A stretch of 64,000 bases of DNA from Ophiodon elongatus. Its lineage: Eukaryota; Chordata; Actinopteri; Perciformes; Hexagrammidae. Below are positions 42,393-51,024 of the stretch, one piece after another (the stretch's first letter is position 1; each line of letters opens with the position of its first letter). Both the position numbers and the translations under genes were made by a program. Location of the stretch: positions 4,743,001 through 4,807,000 of the forward strand of contig JACSYO010002116.1 in NCBI GenBank assembly GCA_016806645.1, written 5' to 3'. Under the pieces are notes generated by a model. The model was not told where the DNA came from, did not search any database, and worked only from the letters and a program-made list of their open reading frames with translations.

Positions 42393-45254
42393 AGTAAAAA
42401 GTAGGAGGGGGCAGAACAGAGGTGTGAACTACTCCAACCAAACTGTGTCTGTCCCACTCCTTACAAGATGATGGATGCAATGTGTAATGTTGTTGTTTGC
42501 CAACGTAAAGAGGAGCGGGAAGAAGACAAATAGCTGTTTCCCTAACTTTTGATTTTTTTAGTGGGGACATTTAAAGGCTGTTTAACCCGTCTTAATGAGG
42601 ATAAAGAGTATGTTCCGCCTAATTCAGCTGAGTCTGGTCAAGCACAGTTGTCTTACCCTCACATCCAGCGAACTTTTGAACCCTCCCTGCAAGGAAGTCT
42701 GGATCAGCTCCCACCGACTTTGGACACCACCTCCATCCTGATGACAAATTGCCTTTACTACAACAATCCTAAAGTAACTAACAAGGTTGTGGTACACTGG
42801 TATATTTTGAAAAGCATGCAACGCTGTGATGCACTAGTATACCTCAGTCTCCATAGGAAACAGATTCTTCTCAGAGCAAGGCATCTTCACGGACGCGTCG
42901 TCCCACGCATCTTTGAACTTGCCGGGATATGAAACGGGGACCTCACCCTCTCTGAGGAGATTTGTCTTCAGCAGAAAAAAAAAAAAAAACACAGGTTACT
43001 GCTGTGTGTAGACAAGTGATAATTGAGATAACTGCTTTCTCTTTGCTCATCAAAAAGATGCAATCGTTGGCTTTTTAAAAACTTTGGAAACTTGTTACAA
43101 GGTACGGTAGATGTTGTGAAATTAAGAAGTCAGTCAATTTAGCTCAGTTTATTACTTCTAAAGTAAATTAATTAAGAGATATGCTAAGATTTTAAAACTA
43201 AATACATAGATAATGAGAAAATAAAATGATTTTCTTAAAAGAGTAATAAAAATGTGTGTGATTTTAGGGAGAGATGGAAAGAATCTCGCATGGGTGGCAG
43301 TGGTTAGTTAATGGCGAAAGCAAGTGGTAGCCAAACAGCAGCACTGACAGTGTTCCTGTGGGACTTGTAGTGGAGGACACAGTCTGATAGGAGCTTTACT
43401 GACAAGAGGCCCTGAGGGGATCATGGAGGATGGTTTCACTCTCCCTACCACATTTCCCTATCTCTTCTCTCTGTGTGCTGACCCGCCACACAATGCCCAG
43501 TCACATTTGCATGCACGTTATATTAGTGCCGTATTCTTCACCACATACCACACATAGAGAACACAGATAGAACAAGTGGTTGTTTACTCACTCTGACTGT
43601 GACAGTGTGGGAAAGCATTACTTTCAGGTGAGACAGAGGGGGGGCACACTGAGGCATTCTGTTTAGCTCATCTATGGGTGTCCCCAGCCATCGTCTGTCC
43701 ATGTTATGCAATGCGAATGAAACGCTGTAAAGAACAAAAACAGAACAGGACAGTATGCCACATTATTACTGAAGGACATTGTGAGCAGAATGGAGCTAGG
43801 ACACAACAGGAAAGGTAATTTACTAATCAGAAAAGACGAAAGGTGTGACACGGAAAATGTTCACAAGTACCTTTCGAAAAGTGCACCTGACTGGCTTCCA
43901 ATTAAGTCCTGGCTCATATCAGATGAGCCACTGTACTCAGCTTTCTCAGCATCCTCACTTCCCATGACAACCAAATGGACTTTTTCTTTGGCAGAACATC
44001 CAGAATCAGAGGGTTTGACAAACTGCTGAAAGTCCTCTGCACAAGCACTGCCATCGTGATCCTTGTCTGCAGAGCTGTTGACGAACATGGTTTTACAAAT
44101 CGGGCTGTCTGGACTCAGCATCTCCACATCACTGGTGGGTGTACTGACACCCTTTCTGGGACTATCACTAAGACAGAGTGTGAGTTTTGGATTTGAAGAG
44201 TGTGCAGCAACACAGGGTGTCTTCACAGGGTGATAACCAGGTGAAGACGACCTTTTAGATTTCTGCCCATTAGAACAGTCTGTTAGAGCTGTGTCACTTC
44301 TGCTGCCAGCAAGAACCGGTTCATCCAGCCCACTTGCAGAATCACAATCCACTGAAGTCTGAGATGCTAAATCATCTTGCGTGTTCTCCATTAGTGCACA
44401 GTCTTTTGTTGCGTCATTCTTTTGTGGTCCACAAAACAGTTCATCGTTTCCATCTGTTAAGTTTGTTTTTGGAACATCATTCTTGACGCCCTCTGGCGTG
44501 ACTTCAGCCGTCACACTGCAACAGGACAGAAAGAGAACAAAGTGAGAGAAGGCCTTGTGGATCACATCACTCCAGTTCTGAGGTCTTTGCACTGGCTTCC
44601 TGTCCAACAAATAATTGACTTTAAAATGCTGCTGTTGGTTTATAAAGCACTGAATGGTTTAGGGCCTAAATACATTTCTAATCTGCTGCTACCTTATGAA
44701 CCATCCCGACCCCTTAGGTCGTCTGGGACTGGTCTACTTTCTGTTCCAAGAGTCAGAACTAAACATGGAGAAGCAGCGTTCAGTTTTTCTGCTCCACATA
44801 TCTGGAACAAAGTCCCTGAAAGCTAAAGGTCTTCTGAGACCCTCAGCTCCTTTAAATCCAGATTGAAGACTTTTCTGTTTGCTGCTGCTGCCTTTAATTG
44901 AACCAGATTCAAGGATATTAATCAATTTCTGCATTTCACGACTGCATTTTATTTCTTAAACTGCACTGCAACTTGTATTCTATTTTTAATGTTTAAATTA
45001 ATGTTCTTAGTCATTTTTAAATCTTCTTTTCTTTTGCATTATGTTTTGATGCTTTTATGTGAAGCACTTTCAATTGCCTTGTTAGCAGACTGAATGTACA
45101 GAGTGTGCACTTATGATCGCAGTGATGCAGCTTCCCTTTTGTGCACTTTGTTAACAAGTAGCTTATATCTGTAGACTGCTTAAGTATAAACTTACTGAGA
45201 ACACATTGTGGTAGGATTGATTTACCTTCCTTGAGAATCCATCCCTTCATCCAT
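18261..45254 (-). CDS. parg: poly(ADP-ribose) glycohydrolase (complete, 17 coding exons)
   Basis: Exo/endo-glycohydrolase that removes poly(ADP-ribose) chains after DNA damage signalling. Exons, 5' to 3': 45254-45226, 44515-43871, 43724-43592, 42965-42843, 42737-42657, 41795-41721, 37132-37040, 35811-35657, 32316-32237, 32129-32069, 31330-31255, 29176-29029, 22262-22184, 22067-21959, 20530-20425, 19178-19050, 18439-18261. Total is 2,301 nt, 766 residues plus TAA. Recognised segments in order: RRWLGTPIDELNRMP, SVKMPCSEKNLFP, SRWELIQTSL, NHSLTLSQEQIACLLANAFF, VDFANRFVGGG, the catalytic GGGVTGHGLVQEE (residues about 526-538), EQYSKYAGYAESYRW, VAIDALKFR, and ATGNWGCGAFGGDTRLK. The start has a good context (AAGATGG) with an in-frame TGA upstream. 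Human PARG is 976 residues; the difference is almost all in the N-terminal regulatory half, here about 220 acidic/Ser-rich residues encoded mostly by exon 2. Teleosts may carry two parg copies; which one this is cannot be told from the window. Confidence 0.94.
19179..20424 (-). other. parg intron 15
   Basis: About 1.25 kb, no recognised gene or element. Confidence 0.5.
20770..20950. repeat. teleost dispersed repeat rich in ACGGTAA/CCGTAAAA
   Basis: Contains ACGGTAAATTACCGGCAGCT, GGTTGCCAGAACTTCACCG and further CCGTAAAA words, as in a widespread fish repeat. In parg intron 14. The class is uncertain, and a small DNA transposon is likely. Confidence 0.5.
24056..24684. mobile_element. hAT-like MITE with TIRs and 8-bp target duplication
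   Basis: Element 24064-24676 (613 bp). Left end TAGGGTTGGGTACCG; right end CGGTACTCAACCCTA, its inverted complement with one change. It is flanked by GTCCATGT (24056-24063) and GCCCATGT (24677-24684), an 8-bp duplication with one mismatch, as expected for hAT elements. The internal 87-codon minus-strand frame shows no transposase motif, so the element is non-autonomous. It sits in parg intron 12. Confidence 0.8.
25297..25346. repeat. (GAG)17 microsatellite
   Basis: Trinucleotide array in parg intron 12. Open frames across it encode only poly-Pro or poly-Ser and are not genes. Confidence 0.95.
25810..26165. repeat. teleost dispersed repeat (class uncertain)
   Basis: Contains GGCGGCAACCTCCGGGTCTG, GTGAAGCCAATGCGGAAGTG, AATAGCCAATGAGGGGGCGA and ATGGTCCCATTCAGAG in the order of a family common in percomorph genomes. 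No coding potential. In parg intron 12. Confidence 0.55.
27922..28566 (-). mobile_element. Rex3-like (RTE clade) LINE, 5'-truncated and frameshifted
   Basis: On the minus strand this encodes the C-terminal part of a fish LINE protein: KMERAIDRRIGAAAAV, then in another frame MSFLRRVAGLSLRDRVRSSD, LRWFGHLIRMPLGRLPLEV and GRPRGRPRTRWRDYISQLAW. The frame ends at TAA and is followed within about 25 bases by GATG tandem repeats (CCAT on the plus strand, 27922-27942). A very short 3' UTR with a GATG tail is known for Rex3. The copy is dead, with a frameshift near 28345-28430 and no reverse transcriptase core. Confidence 0.8.
28719..28757. repeat. (AAGG)9 microsatellite
   Basis: Tetranucleotide array in parg intron 12, between the Rex3-like fragment and exon 12. 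Confidence 0.92.
29029..29176 (-). other. parg: parg catalytic exon (PARG signature)
   Basis: Exon 12 encodes VDFANRFVGGGVTGHGLVQEE and continues through IRFLINPELIVSRLF to NECLIVTG. GGG-X8-QEE is the family signature, and the two adjacent glutamates are the catalytic pair in known PARG structures. The next exon supplies the conserved Tyr-rich segment GYAESYRW. No active-site substitution is visible. Confidence 0.92.
29177..31254 (-). other. parg intron 11
   Basis: About 2.1 kb. A stretch near 29830-29970 has repeated CCAATATA/CCGATAT words that resemble degenerate fish repeats. Otherwise nothing is recognised. Confidence 0.4.
31545..31740. mobile_element. possible decayed DNA-transposon fragment
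   Basis: The words CCCAGGTCTTTCCACAAT, CACAATGCTGTC and TGTTTCATGGTAGG occur in an order that resembles noncoding parts of fish Tc1- or hAT-type elements. Similarity is weak and from memory only. In parg intron 10. Confidence 0.3.
31985..32042. repeat. two-copy direct repeat of about 24 bp
   Basis: GTGTGTCATTAAATAATTTA followed by ATG occurs twice, with one copy directly after the other and a GGTTG-type join. It lies in parg intron 10, about 30 nt downstream (in transcription) of exon 10. Confidence 0.85.
32317..35656 (-). other. parg intron 8
   Basis: About 3.3 kb, with a teleost dispersed repeat at 33897-34203. The minus-strand frames at 32656-33249 show no homology or splice structure. 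Confidence 0.5.
33897..34203. repeat. teleost dispersed repeat (class uncertain)
   Basis: Begins AATGGTCCTGTACTTCTATA and GCGCTTTTCTAGTCTTCCGA, continues CACTCAAAGCGCTTTA and TTCACACCCATTTATACAC, and ends near GGGGATCGAACCGCCGATCC and GCCACAGTCGCC. This is a very common fish repeat; the GATCGAACC word suggests a tRNA-like right part. In parg intron 8. Confidence 0.6.
35812..37039 (-). other. parg intron 7
   Basis: About 1.2 kb with one (AC)44 microsatellite at 36156-36243. Nothing else is recognised. Confidence 0.5.
36156..36243. repeat. (AC)44 microsatellite
   Basis: Uninterrupted AC array in parg intron 7. Confidence 0.97.
37133..41720 (-). other. parg intron 6
   Basis: A 4.6-kb AT-rich intron with (ATC)/(AAT) simple repeats at 38046-38095. 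A plus-strand open frame of 111 codons at 38637-38972 has no recognisable features. The rest is unique-looking, and TAAT-rich around 39850-41650. Confidence 0.5.
38046..38095. repeat. (ATC)n and (AAT)n simple repeat
   Basis: Compound trinucleotide array in parg intron 6. Confidence 0.9.
42330..42391. repeat. (CT)31 microsatellite
   Basis: CT array in parg intron 5. On the transcribed strand it is (AG)n. Open frames here encode only Arg-Glu or Leu-Ser repeats and are artefacts. Confidence 0.96.
43871..44515 (-). other. parg: parg exon 2: low-complexity N-terminal region
   Basis: This 645-nt exon encodes almost all of the N-terminal extension. It is rich in Ser, Asp, Glu and Thr and has Ser-Pro/Thr-Pro sites (SSSPGYHP, DSPRKG, LSPDSP). 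A small basic cluster, KSKRSSS, could be a weak nuclear signal. I see no PCNA-interaction box of the type present in human PARG. Confidence 0.8.
44535..45100 (+). mobile_element. LINE 3' fragment (L2/CR1-like), antisense to parg
   Basis: The plus strand encodes a continuous frame with HITPVLRSLHWLPV, MLLLVYKALNGLGPKYISNL, YEPSRPLRSSGTGLL and HGEAAFSFSAPHIWNKVPES, the usual C-terminal part of fish non-LTR retrotransposons of the L2/CR1/Rex1 group. The following 250 bases run to GAAGCACTTTCAATTGCCTTG, resembling the family's 3' tail. It fills most of parg intron 1. The 5' part of the element is absent, so it is dead. Confidence 0.75.
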
Positions 45255-46170
45255 CTTCAACAGGTCAGACAAGATGAATCAACGATAGCTGCTGAAGAAA
45301 GACAAGAATGTCACGTATTAAGAAGCTGCCACAATTATTTATAATTGTATACATACACCATGTTATAATACAGCTATAGACTGCCCGTTGTCACGTGACA
45401 CTGGGATTTGTATAGAGTCAAATACAAAGCTTTGTTTAGTCTGGTGTTGGACGGAAGATACACTCCGACCTTTGGTACGGACAGCCAGTAAAACTTCAGG
45501 GTGTTTTAGGACTTTGTTTCGGCCTATCTCTTAGCTCGTGAGACAGTCCTGGTCTTAGCTTTCGATTTAGCATCAGTTTCGTTTTATTATAAGAGCTCGC
45601 CCGCCAGCACAACACGATGAAAAGCTGCTTCTGGCAGGTTCAACCAAGCTACAATTAGCTCGCTAACCCCCACCGAAGTTATCTTCAATGTTAAACTCAT
45701 TATTGTTGTATTAACCAGAGTTGAACTGTGTTTCTTTCCGAGGGGTTTGAATAGTAGCTTCCCACCTTGATGCGAACACATCTTGCGGGACAAAAAAAGG
45801 CTGAAGTCATCTTGAGCTAACTTAGCTTTGATTGGCTAAATATCAAAACGTTAGCTATTATTCGCTCGTAGATCTTACTAACGTAAAGCAACCTGATGTC
45901 CGTTACAAGGAAAATATACGACTTACGAGCATGTCCCTCTTCGTGTGAGGCTTGTGAGTTAGATACGTTATCATTTTACATTTTCATACACAACTACTTC
46001 TTCCCTGACCACATATATCGCTCTCCAAGTGTGTTGGTGCCGTCATTGGTTTACGTTGACTTCGTTGTTTGCGGGCAGCGCCTGCACGTTAACGGCAGAA
46101 ACGCTCGGACCAATCAGACACGTTTGCCAGAAAAAGAGGCGGGATGATGTTGGTATCCTAGCAACTTGGC
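45255..46170 (-). promoter_or_regulatory. parg: parg 5' UTR exons and promoter region
   Basis: The first coding exon begins at an acceptor, CTTTCTTCAG, next to 45291, so 45291-45255 is 5' UTR. Upstream on the minus strand, a perfect donor GTAAGT at 45926-45921 would end a non-coding exon at 45927. A second possible donor, AAG|GTGGGA, lies near 45760. CCAAT boxes occur in both orientations (ATTGG at 45831-45835, CCAAT at 46110-46114). The region around 46040-46150 is CpG-rich compared with its surroundings. An RFX-like X-box half-palindrome lies at 46149-46165. The transcription start is inferred, not seen. Confidence 0.5.
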
Positions 46171-46423
46171 CAAAAAGGAGTTTACTGTCGTGCAACCCTG
46201 AAGGAGGCGTTAATATACTCGATTATTTTATTTTTTGTATTCAACAATTGTCAATCAGAAACGGCAAAATACATTTAAATACAGTCAAACTGTCAATATA
46301 CTAGATAGAAGAGGAAAAGTACGGATACATTACATTTATACTTCCTCCTAACAAAATAGGTGAACTTCAAGATTCCTAAATGAGAGTTACCTAACAAATA
46401 CATTCTTAAGACTGAGGTTTAAT

Positions 46424-46735
46424 TTTGATGTGATTAACTGTGTACTTTGTAAAAGTGAAATTGAAAGTTTGGAGCATGTGTTGTTCCATAGTGACTCACT
46501 GAAGTCCCTCTGGAGTGAGTCATTGAGCTGGTTACAGTCCAAGGGAATGGGTTGTCATTGCTGCCAGTGAAGACAGTTTTATATATATATATGGTGTATG
46601 TGTTTAAATAGTGTGTTGCTACTGGGGAAGTTCTTCACACATAAATGCAGATAGTTTAAGACTAAATCCAGTTTGATTCGTTGGAAGAATGTGTAAAAAC
46701 TCTTTAAGTAAGTCACTGAAACATGTTAAAGTTGT
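46424..46735 (+). mobile_element. LINE remnant with zinc-binding RVT-type motif
   Basis: The plus strand reads DVINCVLCKSEIESLEHVLF followed by HSDSLKSLWSESLSWL, a Cys-x2-Cys plus His pattern typical of the zinc-binding domain after reverse transcriptase in L1/Tx1-type LINEs. Further on, FFTHKCR and KTKSSLIRWKN resemble the next conserved block but are interrupted by stops. It is a dead fragment between myof and parg. Confidence 0.6.
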
Positions 46736-47322
46736 TTTCTTTACTTGATAGCTTTAAGTTAATTTGAGATAGCACTGCTGTTGTAATTGTATTTGATTTA
46801 TCTTTGTAATAATTCCCAGCATAATCTGTATTTGATTTGATTATGATCCTGTAGCAAACAACAAAGTAGCAAATTATGTCAGGTAAAGAAATGTATTTCA
46901 TACATCAGTAGTAAAACACCGTAGTAATTCCAAGCCACTTTATTTTCATGTTGTACTTCATTTTAGCCTTAGTTTGTTTTTTCTTTTTTTCATTGCTTAA
47001 ATTATTTGGTTCTCACTTTATTGCAGCCACGTTTCTAAATTGTCTTGTAAAGACATAATTGGTTCTTTGTGACTATAGGGAGTTTTACTAAAATAGTAGG
47101 CTATACATCTAAAAAGGTTGAGTTAACCACCATGGTGATGCACTTTATAATATCTTCACAACCTAATGGACAGAAGGTGTGCCTATTTTTGATATTACTA
47201 ACTTGATGTTGGTACTAAGATTGAATTTTCATGGTTAATACTCCTATACCAGTAGATAGTATTCAAACATTTGCGCTGATTTGAAATGTGTGCAAAAATA
47301 TGAACAACTCCTTATAACAAAT

Positions 47323-47328
47323 TTTATT
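47323..47328 (-). terminator. myof: candidate poly(A) signal of myof
   Basis: TTTATT on the plus strand reads AATAAA on the minus strand, about 264 nt after the myof stop codon. It suits a compact 3' UTR ending well before the parg promoter, but other hexamers nearby are possible. Confidence 0.45.
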
Positions 47329-47591
47329 AAAATATATCATTCTTGACATTCTTGATTTTTTTTGCTCTACATTTTAACAATAGAGATATTTGCATCACAA
47401 GGAATATACTGTAATACTGACAGTGCAAAAAATTAGAGCAGCCAGGTCTGATTATGTGAGATTAGAATGCTGAATATCAGTCCGTTATGGCATCAACAGA
47501 GGAAGTTATTGCATATTTCTGAGAGATGGAAACGGTTAAGAGGACTGTAAATGCTGCAGCAGGAACGTAGGCAACTTCTCTGCAATGTTTC

Positions 47592-50500
47592 TTAGGAGAA
47601 AGGCTTCACAATCTTCATTGAGATGTAGTTCTGTGGATATAGAATATACATTATTATTCACTCAGATCACAAAATACTGTTGAAAAACAATGTGCGATGG
47701 ATCCAAATTATTTATAACAGTTTCAGAACTATAGAAATTAATAAATTATCAGTAAACTAAGTAATCCTACTGGTATGGAGTAGAACAGGATCCCAAGGAA
47801 CAAGAGGACCAGCAGAAGAAGAATCGCTGCAAGGAAAATCCATTTGAACCTGCGCCAAACAATGAACTTTATGGTCTTGCAAGGGTTTGTAAACCAGAAG
47901 AATGACGTGTCAGGGCGGCTGTTGAATGAAGAAAGACAGCAACATTCACATAATTCATGTTAAGCAACTCATATAACTAGAAAATCATATATTTCATGCA
48001 TTTTTTATTCTTTTAAGGATTTATTACTTGGGTGAGTCTAGTTTGGGATTCATGTTCGGCTCATCTCTGCCTTTCCCAGCAGGTCTCTCTTCCATCTCCT
48101 TCTCCTCCACTATTTCCAGCGTCATCTCCACTTTACCCTGCAGAGTTTTGAAGCACAGTCTTAAACAGTAACCAGGAAGAAAATAAACTGAACTAGGGAC
48201 TGTGCTGTTGACATAAACATACTCCAAGCACATGTTTCCCATCCTGCTCGATCATGCATGGCCACCAGCCTCTTACAGACTTTTGGGAGAAAAGTGAGTT
48301 GGGCAGAGGTTTTTTGGAGTCATCTGAACCCGCTATCCCAGGCAACATCTTCAGACTGCACTTTCCTGGGCTCTTAGCAGGAGAGATCAGATTGAGAAGG
48401 TCCAGTTCAACTGTACCTGTAACAGAGATATAGATAAAAAAAAAATAAGAATTTGTCTCCAGTAGTTCTCTCTGGCAGATCTCTATCTTTAAAGGCCTTC
48501 CCTTTGTGTTGTTATGGCATAACATGGGGTGAATAACAATGCTGTTTCACCTAAGTAGTCATCCAAGGAGAATTTGTCATTGTCCCAAATCTGGATGATC
48601 AATTTAGGAGGAATCCTAAATTCAGTCTTGTCAATATTCCAAAAGTGTTCCTGTAAAAGAAAGACACTTTATTCAGATCGTTACCTGCTGTCATACCAGC
48701 ACGACAAAAAAAAATGATATGGTTATAGCAACAGTCACTTGATTCTTTGTTCCTGCTCCACGATCTCACTCACTTTCCTCGAGACAAGACACAGCTGCTC
48801 TGCAAGCAGGTAGTCAAACCCAAAGATGAACCTCCAGTTGAAATGTCCATCACCATCCAGGGATCTGTAGTGGACATCGGTCTTCTGCTTGTTGTCCTCC
48901 ATACCTGGCATCCATCTAGGAAACACGATAATGTTGAATTCAGATTGGCCATTTGTGAATGAGTCCAGTGGGGTAGAAAAATGCATGTAAAAGTCAAACA
49001 TATGGAAACACAAAAGAAGTGTTGAGGTAAGAGACCTCTTTAGTAATGTACCCTTTAACGTAGATGTCACTCATGTCTTCTCCAGTGATGCTTTTTTCGT
49101 CCAGAGTAACTTCAGTTGTGTTCCAAATGATGGCTCGCAAAACGTACCTATTTCAGATATACTGTTATATTTTATCCTTGAATGAGCTATGATAAAACAT
49201 TATTTAGTCAAGTGTCTCTTACTTCTTGGCTTTGCGTGGAGTGATATCACATGGGGGCCCTGGCAAACCAAGGCTCTTGGGAAAAATGTCCACCCACATT
49301 TGAATTTTTCCCTATATTTGCGGAAAATGATGAGTCTTTTAAACAAAGCTATCATACAACAACTTATTTTTTAAATATTAATTTGACAGAGCATTAGCTT
49401 TATACTTTATCTCAAAAAAAGTGTTACTGCTGTTGTTTTAACCTGAGACAAGTTCAGTTGGTGGGAGCTGCACAGGGTCCTGGTCTCCACATGCTCTGGT
49501 ACCAAGCCCTGGTTTCTGAGGACATGCAGAGCCAACCTCTCTCTGGCTGGGCCTAAGTGCGGGTGGATCACAGAGTTTGCCTCTGCAAAGCACATGGCAA
49601 ACCACAAAAGTCAAGGATAAAAGAATAGTATACTAGTAGAAAATGTTAATATCACAGATAAGCCAAAAGGAGAACAAAATGCAACGGCATCATACTAATT
49701 AATAATTGTTAAATATTCTACAAGGCAAATATATAAAAACAAGACATGGTCAAGTAATAATTCTACAAAAAATATGATAATAGGGCATTCAAGACTGGCA
49801 TTACCAAATTCTTGCAGGTTGTATTGTTTTTCAGAGAAAGCCAGAGAGCTGCCATCTCCCTCTATGCGTGGAGGAGGAACGCCTCTCACTCTGGCCACGT
49901 TCTGGAGGATCTGAGAAGGCTTCTGCTGGTCTCTCCACTGATTGATCCCTGAGCTGCAAGAAAATTGTAGCTTTGTTGGTTTGGCTTTGAGGCTTACTTT
50001 GTAGGATGTATCAACTGTACTATAGATATTGTACTGTGAGAGTACATACTTACACACAGTAAGTCTGTGGCAGGCCACAGCAGGACCTAAAACGAGACAG
50101 GAGTCTGTTCTCCAAATCGATGACGGTCTCACCTACTTTTTCATCTCTGCTCAGTAAGTCATAGTCATACACAGAAATCTTCAGGTCCTTGTCATGAGGC
50201 AGGAAGCAGGACATCTCAAACATCCTGGACAGAAACGGAGGACATATAATGTGTTTGTTGCTCTTTTACATCCTACACAAACTTAAAAGAATACATCGCC
50301 CCCAAAATGACCCTTTGTATATCAATAACTCAACGGTGAATCTTGAATTCTTGAAGAAAGATTTCTTCCTATGCTCCCACGGTGTACTGAGAATTCAAAA
50401 TCTGAGAAAAGTCTTGATGAATTGAAGTAAAAGGCAGCAAAACTATATCAAAACATCAATTTACAAACTCTCACACAGCTTGTGCAGCGACCAAGTTTCA

Positions 50501-51024
50501 TTTGTCCAGTTGTATGCGTACTCCTTCCCAAACACATGCATCTTCGTTAAAACATTCTAAAACCAATAAGCGTGTGACACACCGACGCAAAAGTGAGACA
50601 GTTTATGCCGAAGTGTTTTAAATAGTACGGTTTTTAGTAAAGATGCATGTGTAAGTAGTGATTATACGACTGGATAAATGAGACTCGGATTATACTGAAA
50701 AAGTTGTGTGAGAGTTTGTAAACGGATGTTTTATAGTTTTGCTGTTGTTAAAAGTGGCCCCTTTTCACCTCAATTCATCAAGACATTTCTCAGTTTTGAG
50801 ATTCTTCCTTCACCGTGTAGACATGCAGGAAACAATAATACACAGATGGTCGTTTTTGGGGGTGAAGTATTGCTCTAAAAGCAGCCATAATCATTTGAAA
50901 TAATAATAAATTAACAAAAAGTTCAGTCTCACCTCCCAAACTCTGGGTTAAGGGTGTTTGGTTTGTAGTTATCTCTGTTATCCAGTGTTTTCCTTCCCAG
51001 TGCAATCTTCACATATGGGTCACA
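47592..51024 (-). other. myof: myof block 5: C2F, C2G and C-terminal membrane anchor
   Basis: Exons: 51024-50933, 50224-50054, 49953-49805, 49582-49443, 49311-49223, 49147-49052, 48915-48774, 48650-48551, 48416-48223, 48137-48028, 47918-47771, 47630-47592. C2F has CDPYVKIALGRK and LKISVYDYDLLSRDE. C2G has RAIIWNTTEVTLDEKS, DMSDIYVKGWMPG, HYRSLDGDGHFNWRF and QIWDNDKFSLDDYLG. Next come RPAGKGRDEPNMNPKLD, a basic stretch IVWRRFKW, a single hydrophobic helix (Leu/Ile-rich, about 20 residues) and a short luminal or extracellular tail ending in KIVKPFS. This tail-anchor arrangement is standard for the family. Confidence 0.9.

Larger units (their letters stand above)
46171..47591. other. intergenic interval between parg 5' region and myof 3' end
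   Basis: AT-rich, with a LINE remnant at 46424-46735 (separate entry) and the myof 3' UTR on its right side. No gene is supported on either strand. Confidence 0.6.

Noticed and set aside
45896..46304. Plus-strand frames upstream of parg, considered as a divergent gene
   Set aside because: No homology or splice structure recognised. The TIMM23-type gene that shares the PARG promoter in human was not seen here.
49947..49953. Alternative acceptor CTCAG for the myof exon 49953-49805
   Set aside because: Using it breaks the frame. The upstream TTGCAG restores CVSGINQ, as in human.
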